Shown piece by piece: positions 13,192 through 20,240 of a DNA stretch of 26,377 bases (position 1 is the first letter of the stretch; every line of letters begins with the position of its first letter). The translations under genes were made by a program, and so were the position numbers. The notes below the pieces were generated by a model, which was given only the letters and a program-made list of their open reading frames with translations, did not search any database and was not told the origin of the DNA. The DNA comes from a virus, in IMG/VR virus record IMGVR_UViG_3300025594_000052, positions 1 to 26,377 of that record. One strand, written 5' to 3'.

Positions 13192-13697
13192 GCACACTCC
13201 TCAACTTGCCAACTAGTGTTCCACCAGTTAGGTTTAGGTCTAGTTTTATTCCAAGCAGCATAGTGCTTTTCATTAATTAAGTAGTTACGATACGCCACGA
13301 CAGGGTCAGCGTTTTTGTACTGATCAGGCATAGCTTGAGCTATAGGGGTAAGTCCTAAGCTAGGCATAGAGGCAGGTATGTACGATAAGGTACGCCTTAG
13401 TTTAGTATCACTAGCGTGCACTTTACCGTAGCGATACGTGTACTCGTCACATAAAGCTACAAAATGTTTATAAAGCCATTCATAGTTTTCTAAACTTTCC
13501 CTAGCCCATATAGTACAAGGGTGGTTTAAGTAGGCTGTTTTATAAATTTCTAACTGGTCACAATAGCTACTGTGAAAATAGTAGCGTTGAGTAGTGCAAA
13601 GCATTTGAGCTGATTCTAAAGGCATTTTGACTACAAGTTTATCAGGTAAAGACTGAGCAGCAAGTACTGGGTCGTTGTATGTATAAAATATATTCAT
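13188..13697 (-). CDS. Glycosylase-like protein (Pyr_excise-related, tentative)
   Basis: A 169-residue protein of a family common in phages: an N-terminal MNIFYTYNDPVLAAQSLPDK opening, a VVKMPLESAQML helix (22-33), LNHPCTIWARES (57-68), then ENYEWLYKH and CDEYTYRYGKVHASD (82-96). The K..ES.Q.L / HP..W / Y..RYGK.H pattern loosely resembles pyrimidine-dimer DNA glycosylase-like (Pyr_excise) proteins, suggesting base recognition or excision; this is tentative. The ATG has a GGAG site. It leads the modification cluster and is coupled by ATGA to the helical-domain gene. A small dyad (13725-13742) lies upstream. Confidence 0.6.
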   Translation of the reverse strand: MNIFYTYNDPVLAAQSLPDKLVVKMPLESAQMLCTTQRYYFHSSYCDQLEIYKTAYLNHPCTIWARESLENYEWLYKHFVALCDEYTYRYGKVHASDTKLRRTLSYIPASMPSLGLTPIAQAMPDQYKNADPVVAYRNYLINEKHYAAWNKTRPKPNWWNTSWQVEECA

Positions 13698-13724
13698 AGT
13701 ATTTATCTCCGTAATAGTTTATTT

Positions 13725-13742
13725 TACTTTACTTGTAAAGTA
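13725..13742. repeat. Dyad between helicase and glycosylase-like gene
   Basis: A perfect 8-bp inverted repeat, TACTTTAC-TT-GTAAAGTA, lies in the 54-base gap between the helicase stop and the next ribosome binding site. It is low in G and C and not followed by a T run on the minus strand, so an operator or a message-stabilising hairpin is likelier than a terminator. It marks the start of the modification cluster. Confidence 0.5.
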
Positions 13743-13751
13743 GAAGTAAAG

Positions 13752-15251
13752 TTATATCATAACTTTAAACTCTTTTCTAGTTTTACCTTGCACTATATGT
13801 AAATTTTCTTTAGTCCTAGTTACACCCACATAAAAAGCACGACACTCATTATCTGGGCTTCTATATAATTCCTCATAAGTTTTATTGGCTACGTCAGTCA
13901 ATAACACTACATTTTGACACTCACCACCTTTAGTAGCGTGTATAGTGTTCAATTTAATTCTTGAAGAATTTACTTTCTCACCCTTACGTAAACCAGAAAT
14001 AATATACTCACGTTGAGCATCACCTATTAAATCAAAAGCTTGATGCCATATACCATCTACCATTAAACCATAATCTTTTTTAAGCTGATTAATATTAAGC
14101 GTTAGATCAGGAGAGGCTTGTTTCATGGTTTTATAGCCAGTACGAACTCCTTTACCTGCTTTCATGTGACCATATATTTTTTTGATTCTATTCGCTTCTA
14201 TGCTTTCACCTTTACGTAAAAGTTCCCAATCCTTAATGGCGGTCAATAAGTTTTCACTTACAGATGCTCTATTATTTTTGGTAAAAAAGTACCCATTAGT
14301 ACGTAAATGTTTTTCTACGTTATTCAATAAGTAATTATTTCTAGCTAAGAATAACCAATCACCGTCAGAAATATTTATATGTTCAAAGTTAGTATGATAG
14401 GTAACGCTTCCTTCTTCCTCTCTAGGTATCCAAGTTTTATGTCTACGATTGCGTATTCTTTTTACTATGTTTAATGCTACGTCGTGAACCTTTCTAGGCA
14501 CACGATAACTTTGCTCTAAATATATTTCTTTACCAGTTAAGTTTATAAAATGATCAGGGTCAGCACCTGCCCACTTATAGATAGCTTGGTCATCGTCCCC
14601 AGCTATATAAACATGGTCAACATCTTGAGCTAATTTATGTACACACTTCCATTGTAGTGCCGATAAATCTTGAGCTTCATCAACAATAAGTGCTTTTAAA
14701 GGTGGTCTAGTTTCAAACTCTAAGAAGCCTGTTAACATATCTGTAAAATCCATTAAGTAATTTAACGCTTTATACTGGTTATAGTTTTTACAAAACCAAT
14801 CAAAATGTATCCAAGATATATCGGTGTTGGCTTTATTCCAAGTTAGCTGATAAGGTTCACCTTTGTTACGTGCCATATTTTCTAAGAATAACATTTGATC
14901 ACCCTTAGAATTTAACGCCATTAAGTTTTCACCATCCCATGCTGAACTTATTTTTTCCCCTACAGTTTGACTAAACGCTCTTAAATCTTTTCTATCTAAC
15001 ACATCAGATTTACTTAACCCTTGCCAGAAATAACAAAGTGAATGTATCGTTCTAAAATAAACTAATTGATCAGGTTCATATTCAAACTTTTCTACAGCTC
15101 TTTGTAGAGCTTCCGTTGCTGCCTTTTTAGTAAAAGCAAGATATGCTAACTCATAAGGTTTTATACCTTTTTTGAACAACTCTTCTACAGTTTTTAGTAA
15201 GAAGGTAGTTTTACCAGTTCCAGGTGGTCCAAGGACAACGTTCCAAGTCAC
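13752..15251 (-). CDS. UvrD/Rep-type superfamily 1 DNA helicase
   Basis: A 499-residue ATP-driven DNA helicase. Motifs visible in order: Walker A GPPGTGKT (8-15), motif Ia LAFTKKAATEA (38-48), motif II IVDEAQD (189-195), motif III GDDDQAIYKW (218-227), motif IV QSYR (247-250), motif V TIHATKGGE and motif VI RAFYVGVTRTKENL near the C-terminus. This is the UvrD/Rep set, compact compared with cellular UvrD. The start is a GTG overlapping the primase stop as GTGA. It presumably unwinds DNA at the phage fork or during recombination, together with the adjacent primase and SSB-like protein. Confidence 0.92.
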   Translation of the reverse strand: MTWNVVLGPPGTGKTTFLLKTVEELFKKGIKPYELAYLAFTKKAATEALQRAVEKFEYEPDQLVYFRTIHSLCYFWQGLSKSDVLDRKDLRAFSQTVGEKISSAWDGENLMALNSKGDQMLFLENMARNKGEPYQLTWNKANTDISWIHFDWFCKNYNQYKALNYLMDFTDMLTGFLEFETRPPLKALIVDEAQDLSALQWKCVHKLAQDVDHVYIAGDDDQAIYKWAGADPDHFINLTGKEIYLEQSYRVPRKVHDVALNIVKRIRNRRHKTWIPREEEGSVTYHTNFEHINISDGDWLFLARNNYLLNNVEKHLRTNGYFFTKNNRASVSENLLTAIKDWELLRKGESIEANRIKKIYGHMKAGKGVRTGYKTMKQASPDLTLNINQLKKDYGLMVDGIWHQAFDLIGDAQREYIISGLRKGEKVNSSRIKLNTIHATKGGECQNVVLLTDVANKTYEELYRSPDNECRAFYVGVTRTKENLHIVQGKTRKEFKVMI

Positions 15252-16753
15252 ATCATATCCCCTGTGAAGTCATGACCGTCAAGTGTTTCATCTTTATAGT
15301 CAATCTCAGGTATGTACCAAACATTAGTTCCCCTACCTTTTAGGTTCCAGAACGTATGTTTAGCCTTTAGGTCTCGTAATTTACTGGCTATTTTATTAGT
15401 GTCTAGCTCAGTGAATCTATGTTTAACTAGGTACTCACGTAAATCTTTAATTCTAAAGTGGGTGTTACCATTTTCTGTATAGGGTTTACCTAGTAAAACT
15501 TCTTCACGTGTACTAGCTTGGGCTAGGTCGGTACAAAACGATTCTAGTAAATCTTTAAACTGACCGTCTAATGACACGTCATTACTTACCTCTATAATTT
15601 CCATACCACTATCCATTAAACTTTGTATTTGTGCCTGCCAAGCACGTTCATTAGTTTTAGGTGGCATAAGATTTATAACATCCATACAGGCACGTTGAAA
15701 CTTAGTTTGATTTTGTAGTTGTTCAGTAGTAAGTTCTAAACGTTTATCATCAATAGATAAAAACCATAAAGGTGGTTTAGTATCTAGTTTAGCAAGACTA
15801 GAAAATGTAGGAGCAGTATTACCTTTTCCTACGCCAAACTTACAAGTACGACACTTTTGTACATCACAGTAAGACCGTATAGGCTCATCACTACACTTAT
15901 AGTTATAATCTTTTTTCTTTAACGTACTTATTAAAGTAAGTACTTCTTGAGCAGGGAGAGGAGGAGTAACAAATTTTCTATTATAGTCCTCTATTTCAGT
16001 TTCCCATTTATCAGGTGTAGCTTGTTTTAAATATACACCTACATTAAATAAACCATTATTACGAGTACCTTCAGGGAAACCTTGTTTGAGTAGTGTTTTT
16101 AAACACGGAGGACCACCTTTTAATTCCTCTATTTCTGGTACAGATAAAGCATTTAATACGTCAAGACTTACTCTACGTTTTTGTACAAAAGCTATAAACT
16201 CTTCTGGGGTAAGTGCTTCACCTTTTACACTTAACGCATATCTTACTGAAGTACTACCTTCAAAGTAAGGCATATTTAACCAACTACCTATATCTCCACG
16301 GTCTACAAGTACCTCACGTTGTTTAGGAAATATTTCTACACCACCGTAACCTAAACCTGCAGCCAACTCTCTTAGTTTATCCTGCATATCCCCAGCTTGT
16401 ACCCAATCATCGGTAAAGCAAAATACGTGGGCTCCACCACTTTTACTTCTACATACTATAAGTGGTAATTTAAAATCTTCTATTTTTTGTACTAGTTTAG
16501 GTAAGTCAAGAGAGTATGTATCAATATCAATAACTCCCCATTTAACTAAATTATTTTCATTAATAGGTATGATACCTATGCCAGTTTTACCTTCTAAATG
16601 ATCTGTCCAGTTTTGTAGGGTGGCACCTACGGTCTTTATAGTGCGAGCAACACCTTGTTGCTTTTGACCATTATTATAATCATTGATATCAAATATGCCA
16701 TGTGCACGTTTAGAGCCTTCAAAAATTTGACTAAACTGTTGGGCAAGTTCCAA
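15248..16753 (-). CDS. AEP-superfamily primase (TOTE-like)
   Basis: A 501-residue protein counted from TTG 16753-16751, chosen because AGGAG lies six bases upstream; the frame extends to 16792 but that part contains the terminator hairpin. The catalytic core shows the AEP signature: GVIDIDTY with D76 and D78, the SKSGGAH motif (S103-H109), and a following VEIFPKQ strand. This is closest in style to the TOTE-type AEP primases. Downstream, C217 (GPPC) and C287, C296, C301, C304 sit in a context (GTRNNGLFNVGVYL between them) recalling the Fe-S domain of PriL. The C-terminal part looks like a winged helix. It primes phage DNA synthesis, next to the helicase and SSB-like genes. Confidence 0.85.
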   Translation of the reverse strand: MELAQQFSQIFEGSKRAHGIFDINDYNNGQKQQGVARTIKTVGATLQNWTDHLEGKTGIGIIPINENNLVKWGVIDIDTYSLDLPKLVQKIEDFKLPLIVCRSKSGGAHVFCFTDDWVQAGDMQDKLRELAAGLGYGGVEIFPKQREVLVDRGDIGSWLNMPYFEGSTSVRYALSVKGEALTPEEFIAFVQKRRVSLDVLNALSVPEIEELKGGPPCLKTLLKQGFPEGTRNNGLFNVGVYLKQATPDKWETEIEDYNRKFVTPPLPAQEVLTLISTLKKKDYNYKCSDEPIRSYCDVQKCRTCKFGVGKGNTAPTFSSLAKLDTKPPLWFLSIDDKRLELTTEQLQNQTKFQRACMDVINLMPPKTNERAWQAQIQSLMDSGMEIIEVSNDVSLDGQFKDLLESFCTDLAQASTREEVLLGKPYTENGNTHFRIKDLREYLVKHRFTELDTNKIASKLRDLKAKHTFWNLKGRGTNVWYIPEIDYKDETLDGHDFTGDMM

Positions 16754-16773
16754 TACAATCTCCTGTAAAAGAA

Positions 16774-16790
16774 GGGGGCATAAAGCCCCC
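16774..16790 (-). terminator. GC-rich terminator/attenuator between SSB-like and primase genes
   Basis: A perfect 6-bp all-GC stem (GGGGGC / GCCCCC) with a 5-base loop, followed on the minus strand by TTCTTTT. It lies five bases after the SSB-like stop and before the primase ribosome binding site. It should end many leftward transcripts, keeping SSB-like expression above that of primase and downstream genes. Confidence 0.75.
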
Positions 16791-16795
16791 AAGAG

Positions 16796-17572
16796 TTAAA
16801 ACGGTGCATCCTCAGTTGAGGCTTCACCACTGTTACTTGACATACTAACTTCTCCTACAGATGAAGCAAAGTCTTTTGCTGCTTCGTAGAAAAACATATC
16901 TTCTTCACTAATTGGTCCAAGGTTAGTAATATTCCAACCGAACCAAGTGCCACGGTCATTGGACTCTTGTACCGTTTTCATACTATACCTGTGACTAAAG
17001 CTAGGTGGGGTAAACACCTTATCACCTGATCGTAGTTTTAAACTAGCCATAACAGAGTTCCAAGTACGTGACTTTTTAAGCTGTGTACCAGCCATAGGAA
17101 TAACTGCTTGGTCAAAGCTACCGTCGCTATTTAATACAATAACAAAATGGTTAGCTGAGGTTTGTATATAGTTACCGTTTTCAAGTACATCCTGACCCCT
17201 ATCGTTCTTAGTAGTTTTACTAAGGATAGATTGGTCATCATGCGACGTAACTAAACCACCACCAGAGTCTCTAGGTTGCCACTCTAAAAACAAACGTTTA
17301 TAACTCACAGGTAAAACTACCAGAGGGTTTTCATCGTTATAGAGCTTACTAGTAACAGTATTAATTGCGTCACCAGCATCGGCACCTTCAACATACTTAC
17401 CGTCACGCTTGTTTACTTCTGGGCTTAACGCTTGAAGTATTTTTAAACGAGGTATGGTAAGGTCATCAGAGGTTATATTTTCTAAACCACTGTTAGCGTC
17501 TTCCATAAAGGCGGACGGCACAGCTAGTTCAGTTTTTTTCTTTTCACTTATTTCACTTTTTTCTTGTGTCAT
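16796..17572 (-). CDS. Phage SSB-like protein with acidic C-terminal tip
   Basis: A 258-residue protein of a widespread phage family. Recognisable segments are LTIPRLKILQALSPEV (about 38-53), a YVEGADAGDAINTVTSKL segment, VVLPVSYKRLFLEWQPRD, and TQLKKSRTWNSV. The C-terminus is a low-complexity, Ser/Glu-rich tail ending EDAPF, resembling the acidic tip by which SSB proteins contact partners (E. coli ends DDDIPF). From this and from its place at the head of the replication genes I infer a single-strand DNA-binding role; the fold itself is not evident to me. It overlaps the preceding gene by ATGA and is followed by a strong hairpin. Confidence 0.65.
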   Translation of the reverse strand: MTQEKSEISEKKKTELAVPSAFMEDANSGLENITSDDLTIPRLKILQALSPEVNKRDGKYVEGADAGDAINTVTSKLYNDENPLVVLPVSYKRLFLEWQPRDSGGGLVTSHDDQSILSKTTKNDRGQDVLENGNYIQTSANHFVIVLNSDGSFDQAVIPMAGTQLKKSRTWNSVMASLKLRSGDKVFTPPSFSHRYSMKTVQESNDRGTWFGWNITNLGPISEEDMFFYEAAKDFASSVGEVSMSSNSGEASTEDAPF

Positions 17573-18102
17573 TTTTTAATTATCCTTGTTTTTTGACCTA
17601 TATAAACATTAAAAGTTTCTAAGGGCAGGTCGGAACCCTTTTCCACTTGTTCCCGTACAAAAGCCTTGAGTGTCATAGGTTCTACCCACTTTTTTTGAGC
17701 GGTAGCGTACCCATTATCCTCTAAGCTATCTACGAGCTTTTTAGCAGAGTCGTCTTCTTCTCTACCAAAACTTACAGAAACAGTATTTTTAATAATATCA
17801 GCAAAGCCATTATCATTAAGCCATTGAAAAGCTTCATCACGTTTGTCTTCACTTATACGTGCTGAATAGTAGCTAGTGGTACTTATTTTATTACCATTAG
17901 CTAGTGTAATTTCACTAAGCCCTAACTCACTAAGCATACTCGGTATGTCTACCTCGCTTATTTCTCTATACTTAGCCTTTAATTTACCTAAGTTTTCTTC
18001 AACGTCTGATATACTGTCCATTAAATTTTCTAAAATTTTACATTTATCAGATAACGCTTTAAGGGAAGCGTCGCCCATTGGTTTATCTTCTGGTTCAAAC
18101 AT
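17569..18102 (-). CDS. Conserved phage protein with N-terminal coiled coil
   Basis: A 177-residue protein. Residues 14-48 form a charged coiled-coil-like helix (LKALSDKCKILENLMDS and onward). Then come VDIPSMLSELGLSEITLANG (52-71), a FQWLNDNGFADIIKN segment, and a C-terminal MTLKAFVREQVEKGSDLP. Proteins of this outline occur beside SSB and primase genes in phages, but I know of no assigned function. It overlaps the upstream gene by 8 bases and has an AGGT site. A replication accessory role is inferred from position. Confidence 0.7.
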   Translation of the reverse strand: MFEPEDKPMGDASLKALSDKCKILENLMDSISDVEENLGKLKAKYREISEVDIPSMLSELGLSEITLANGNKISTTSYYSARISEDKRDEAFQWLNDNGFADIIKNTVSVSFGREEDDSAKKLVDSLEDNGYATAQKKWVEPMTLKAFVREQVEKGSDLPLETFNVYIGQKTRIIKK

Positions 18103-18406
18103 TTGTATTTACCTCAATGTTAAAGTATTTGTATTCACGGTTATCCCATTTAAGTAAGTTAGCCCTACCTCTATTATTTTGTAAAGCGTAATGTACACAT
18201 ACACCTATAACTGCGGGATCGCCAATTAATAAAAGGTAGTCGTCATCATTGAAGTCAATTAGTTTCTTACGTATTTTAGCTACAGTCGGAACAGGGCTGA
18301 ATATCATATCTGGAGTTCTATCCAATATAAATTCAAAGTCACCAAACTGTGAAGCGGAAAGTATGTTCTTTTTACTATCTGGTTTTTGTACTACGTATAC
18401 TGCCAT
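18095..18406 (-). CDS. Hypothetical phage protein, first gene of the replication operon
   Basis: A 103-residue protein with a VVQKPDSKKNILSASQFG start, then DDDYLLLIGDPAVIGVCVHYAL (about 54-75) and a C-terminal RGRANLLKWDNREYKYF. I recall similar small proteins (LLLIGDP...LKWD pattern) from other phages, without a function. The ATG has an AGAG site. It is the first gene leftward from the divergent region, so its promoter should lie in 18407-18793. Confidence 0.7.
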   Translation of the reverse strand: MAVYVVQKPDSKKNILSASQFGDFEFILDRTPDMIFSPVPTVAKIRKKLIDFNDDDYLLLIGDPAVIGVCVHYALQNNRGRANLLKWDNREYKYFNIEVNTNV

Positions 18407-18793
18407 CTTGTCTCTTTTTATCTTAAAATCACGGCTACCTACAAATTAAGGGTAAGTAGATAGCCATGAAAGGAGATTACATATGAATAACCTTAACACT
18501 AAGTTAAGCTACCCTATAAAAAATTATAAACCTATTCTACTAAAAAATAAAACCCTATGTGCTATATAGGTAAAAAATAATTTTTGTTTTAAAAATCCAA
18601 AAACATTTGTGTTTAGCTAATAGCTGTAATAGAATTTTTTTAAACGCTTATTATATAAGGGCTAGTAACGTATTGGCTGAACGTATTACGTCGCTATTAG
18701 CATAAAACATACAATAGCCTTTTATTTCGTACTGAAGTACCTTATTATTACGTATAAGTAGGGACTACCCTTATTTGTAAAGAGACTAAGATA
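18407..18793. promoter_or_regulatory. 387-base divergent control region
   Basis: An AT-rich stretch without a confident gene, between the leftward replication operon and the rightward SNF2 helicase, so it must hold promoters in both directions. On the minus strand a perfect TATAAT lies at about 18528-18523. A 9-bp inverted repeat pairs GCTAATAGC (18616-18624) with GCTATTAGC (18693-18701), and the second arm also pairs imperfectly with 18661-18670. ACGTATT occurs twice, 14 bases apart, between the arms. A plus-strand 28-codon frame (18483-18569) has an AAGGAG site. The composition and repeats also fit a replication origin; that is unproven. Confidence 0.55.
18433..18465. repeat. Leader hairpin upstream of the replication operon
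   Basis: An inverted repeat of 10 positions with one mismatch (GGCTACCTAC, 18433-18442, with GTAGATAGCC, 18456-18465) and a 13-base loop lies just before the ribosome binding site of the first leftward gene. It would form in that operon's leader RNA. There is no T run, so it is not a terminator. Confidence 0.55.
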
Positions 18794-20239
18794 GTGAAAG
18801 ATTTTAAATTTAAGACTAAACCATACGACCATCAGCTAGAAGCATTAGAAGTATCACACGATAAAGACGAGTATGCTTTATTTATGGAGATGGGTTGCGG
18901 TAAGTCGAAAGTTATACTGGATAATGTTGCTTACTTATATAGCCAAGGCAAGATATATAATGCACTTATAGTCGCACCTAAAGGTGTATATGATAATTGG
19001 GTAAGTAAAGAAATACCAACACACTTACCTGACCACGTACCTTATGACATAGTGAAGTGGCAAAGTAACCACACTAAATCTTTTCAAAAAGAATTAAAAG
19101 TAATTTATTCTTCTGACTTCAATTTAAAAATATTAGTTATGAACATAGAGGCTTTTAGCACTAAGAAAGGCGTTGAGTTTGCTAATAAGTTTTTACAGCT
19201 CAGTAAGTCAATTTTTATTATTGATGAAAGTACCACTATAAAAAATCAAGACGCTAAACGGACAGCGAACTGTGTACGATTAGGTAAGTACGCTTATTAT
19301 AGAAGAATACTTACTGGCTCACCTGTTACTAAAAGCCCTCTAGATTTATATAGTCAGTGTATGTTTTTAAACCCTGCATTATTGGGCTTTAGTAGTTACT
19401 ATAGTTTCCGTGCACGTTACGCAGACATGGTAGAAAAGAGTGGTCAAGGTAGAACTTTTAAATTTGTCACAGGTTATAAAAACATGGATGAATTAAATGA
19501 GTTACTTACTAAGTTTAGCCACAGAGTTTTGAAAAAAGATTGTTTAGACTTACCTGAAAAAGTTTATATTAAACGAACTATAGAAATGACAAAAGAACAA
19601 CAGAAAGCGTATAAAGAATTACAACGTTTTGCTGTTACTTTATTAAAGAATTCTAAGACCGTTACTATTAAAAACGTTATAACGCAAATCATACGTTTAC
19701 ACCAAATTTCATGCGGATTCACAGTGACTGATGACGGAGTTACTACCGAAATAACTTCTCAAAGACTCCCAGAATTGCTCTCTATATTAGAAGAAACTGA
19801 CGGAAAAGTCATTATTTGGGCTAATTATAGATATGACATACAAAAAATAGAAAAGACCTTAATTGATATTTATGGTAGAAATTCAGTAGGAACTTATTAC
19901 GGTGGCGTTGAACAAACTGAACGTGAAAGGGTAATTGATGAGTTTCAAGACCCAAATAGTCCTCTAAGATTTTTTGTGGGTAATACTCAAACAGGTGGGT
20001 ATGGAATAACACTCACTGCTGCCAGTACTGTTATCTATTATAGTAACAACTATGACTTAGAAAAACGTTTACAATCAGAAGACCGTGCTCATCGTATTGG
20101 TCAAGTTAATAAAGTTACTTACATAGATATAGTTTGTGAACGGACAGTAGACGAAAAGATAGTGAAGGCGTTACGTAGAAAACAGTCTATAGCTAACCTA
20201 GTATTAGGCGAAGAAACGTTTACTGATTGGTTGAAATAA
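18794..20239 (+). CDS. SNF2-family (superfamily 2) helicase/ATPase
   Basis: A 481-residue ATP-dependent DNA translocase, the only plus-strand gene in the window. Motifs visible: the YDHQLEAL Q-like motif (11-18), Walker A MEMGCGKSK (31-39), DEST (144-147) as the DEAH box, TGSP (174-177), then in lobe 2 YYGGVEQ, GNTQTGGYGITLTAAS and RLQSEDRAHRIGQ (425-437), the classic SNF2 motif VI. Such phage proteins act in replication fork remodelling or recombination. The start is a GTG with a weak site. The gene ends one base from the convergent end of the 371-aa gene, with no terminator between them. Confidence 0.92.
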   Translation: MKDFKFKTKPYDHQLEALEVSHDKDEYALFMEMGCGKSKVILDNVAYLYSQGKIYNALIVAPKGVYDNWVSKEIPTHLPDHVPYDIVKWQSNHTKSFQKELKVIYSSDFNLKILVMNIEAFSTKKGVEFANKFLQLSKSIFIIDESTTIKNQDAKRTANCVRLGKYAYYRRILTGSPVTKSPLDLYSQCMFLNPALLGFSSYYSFRARYADMVEKSGQGRTFKFVTGYKNMDELNELLTKFSHRVLKKDCLDLPEKVYIKRTIEMTKEQQKAYKELQRFAVTLLKNSKTVTIKNVITQIIRLHQISCGFTVTDDGVTTEITSQRLPELLSILEETDGKVIIWANYRYDIQKIEKTLIDIYGRNSVGTYYGGVEQTERERVIDEFQDPNSPLRFFVGNTQTGGYGITLTAASTVIYYSNNYDLEKRLQSEDRAHRIGQVNKVTYIDIVCERTVDEKIVKALRRKQSIANLVLGEETFTDWLK

Positions 20240-20240
20240 T

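Noticed and set aside
16754-16792. Primase start at the far upstream TTG (16792)
   Set aside because: That start would put the terminator hairpin and the AGGAG site inside the coding region; the TTG at 16753 has the site at proper spacing.
18700-18745. Single clear -35/-10 promoter for the SNF2 helicase
   Set aside because: Several AT-rich hexamers fit loosely, but none has both boxes at 16-18-base spacing, so no one promoter could be chosen.
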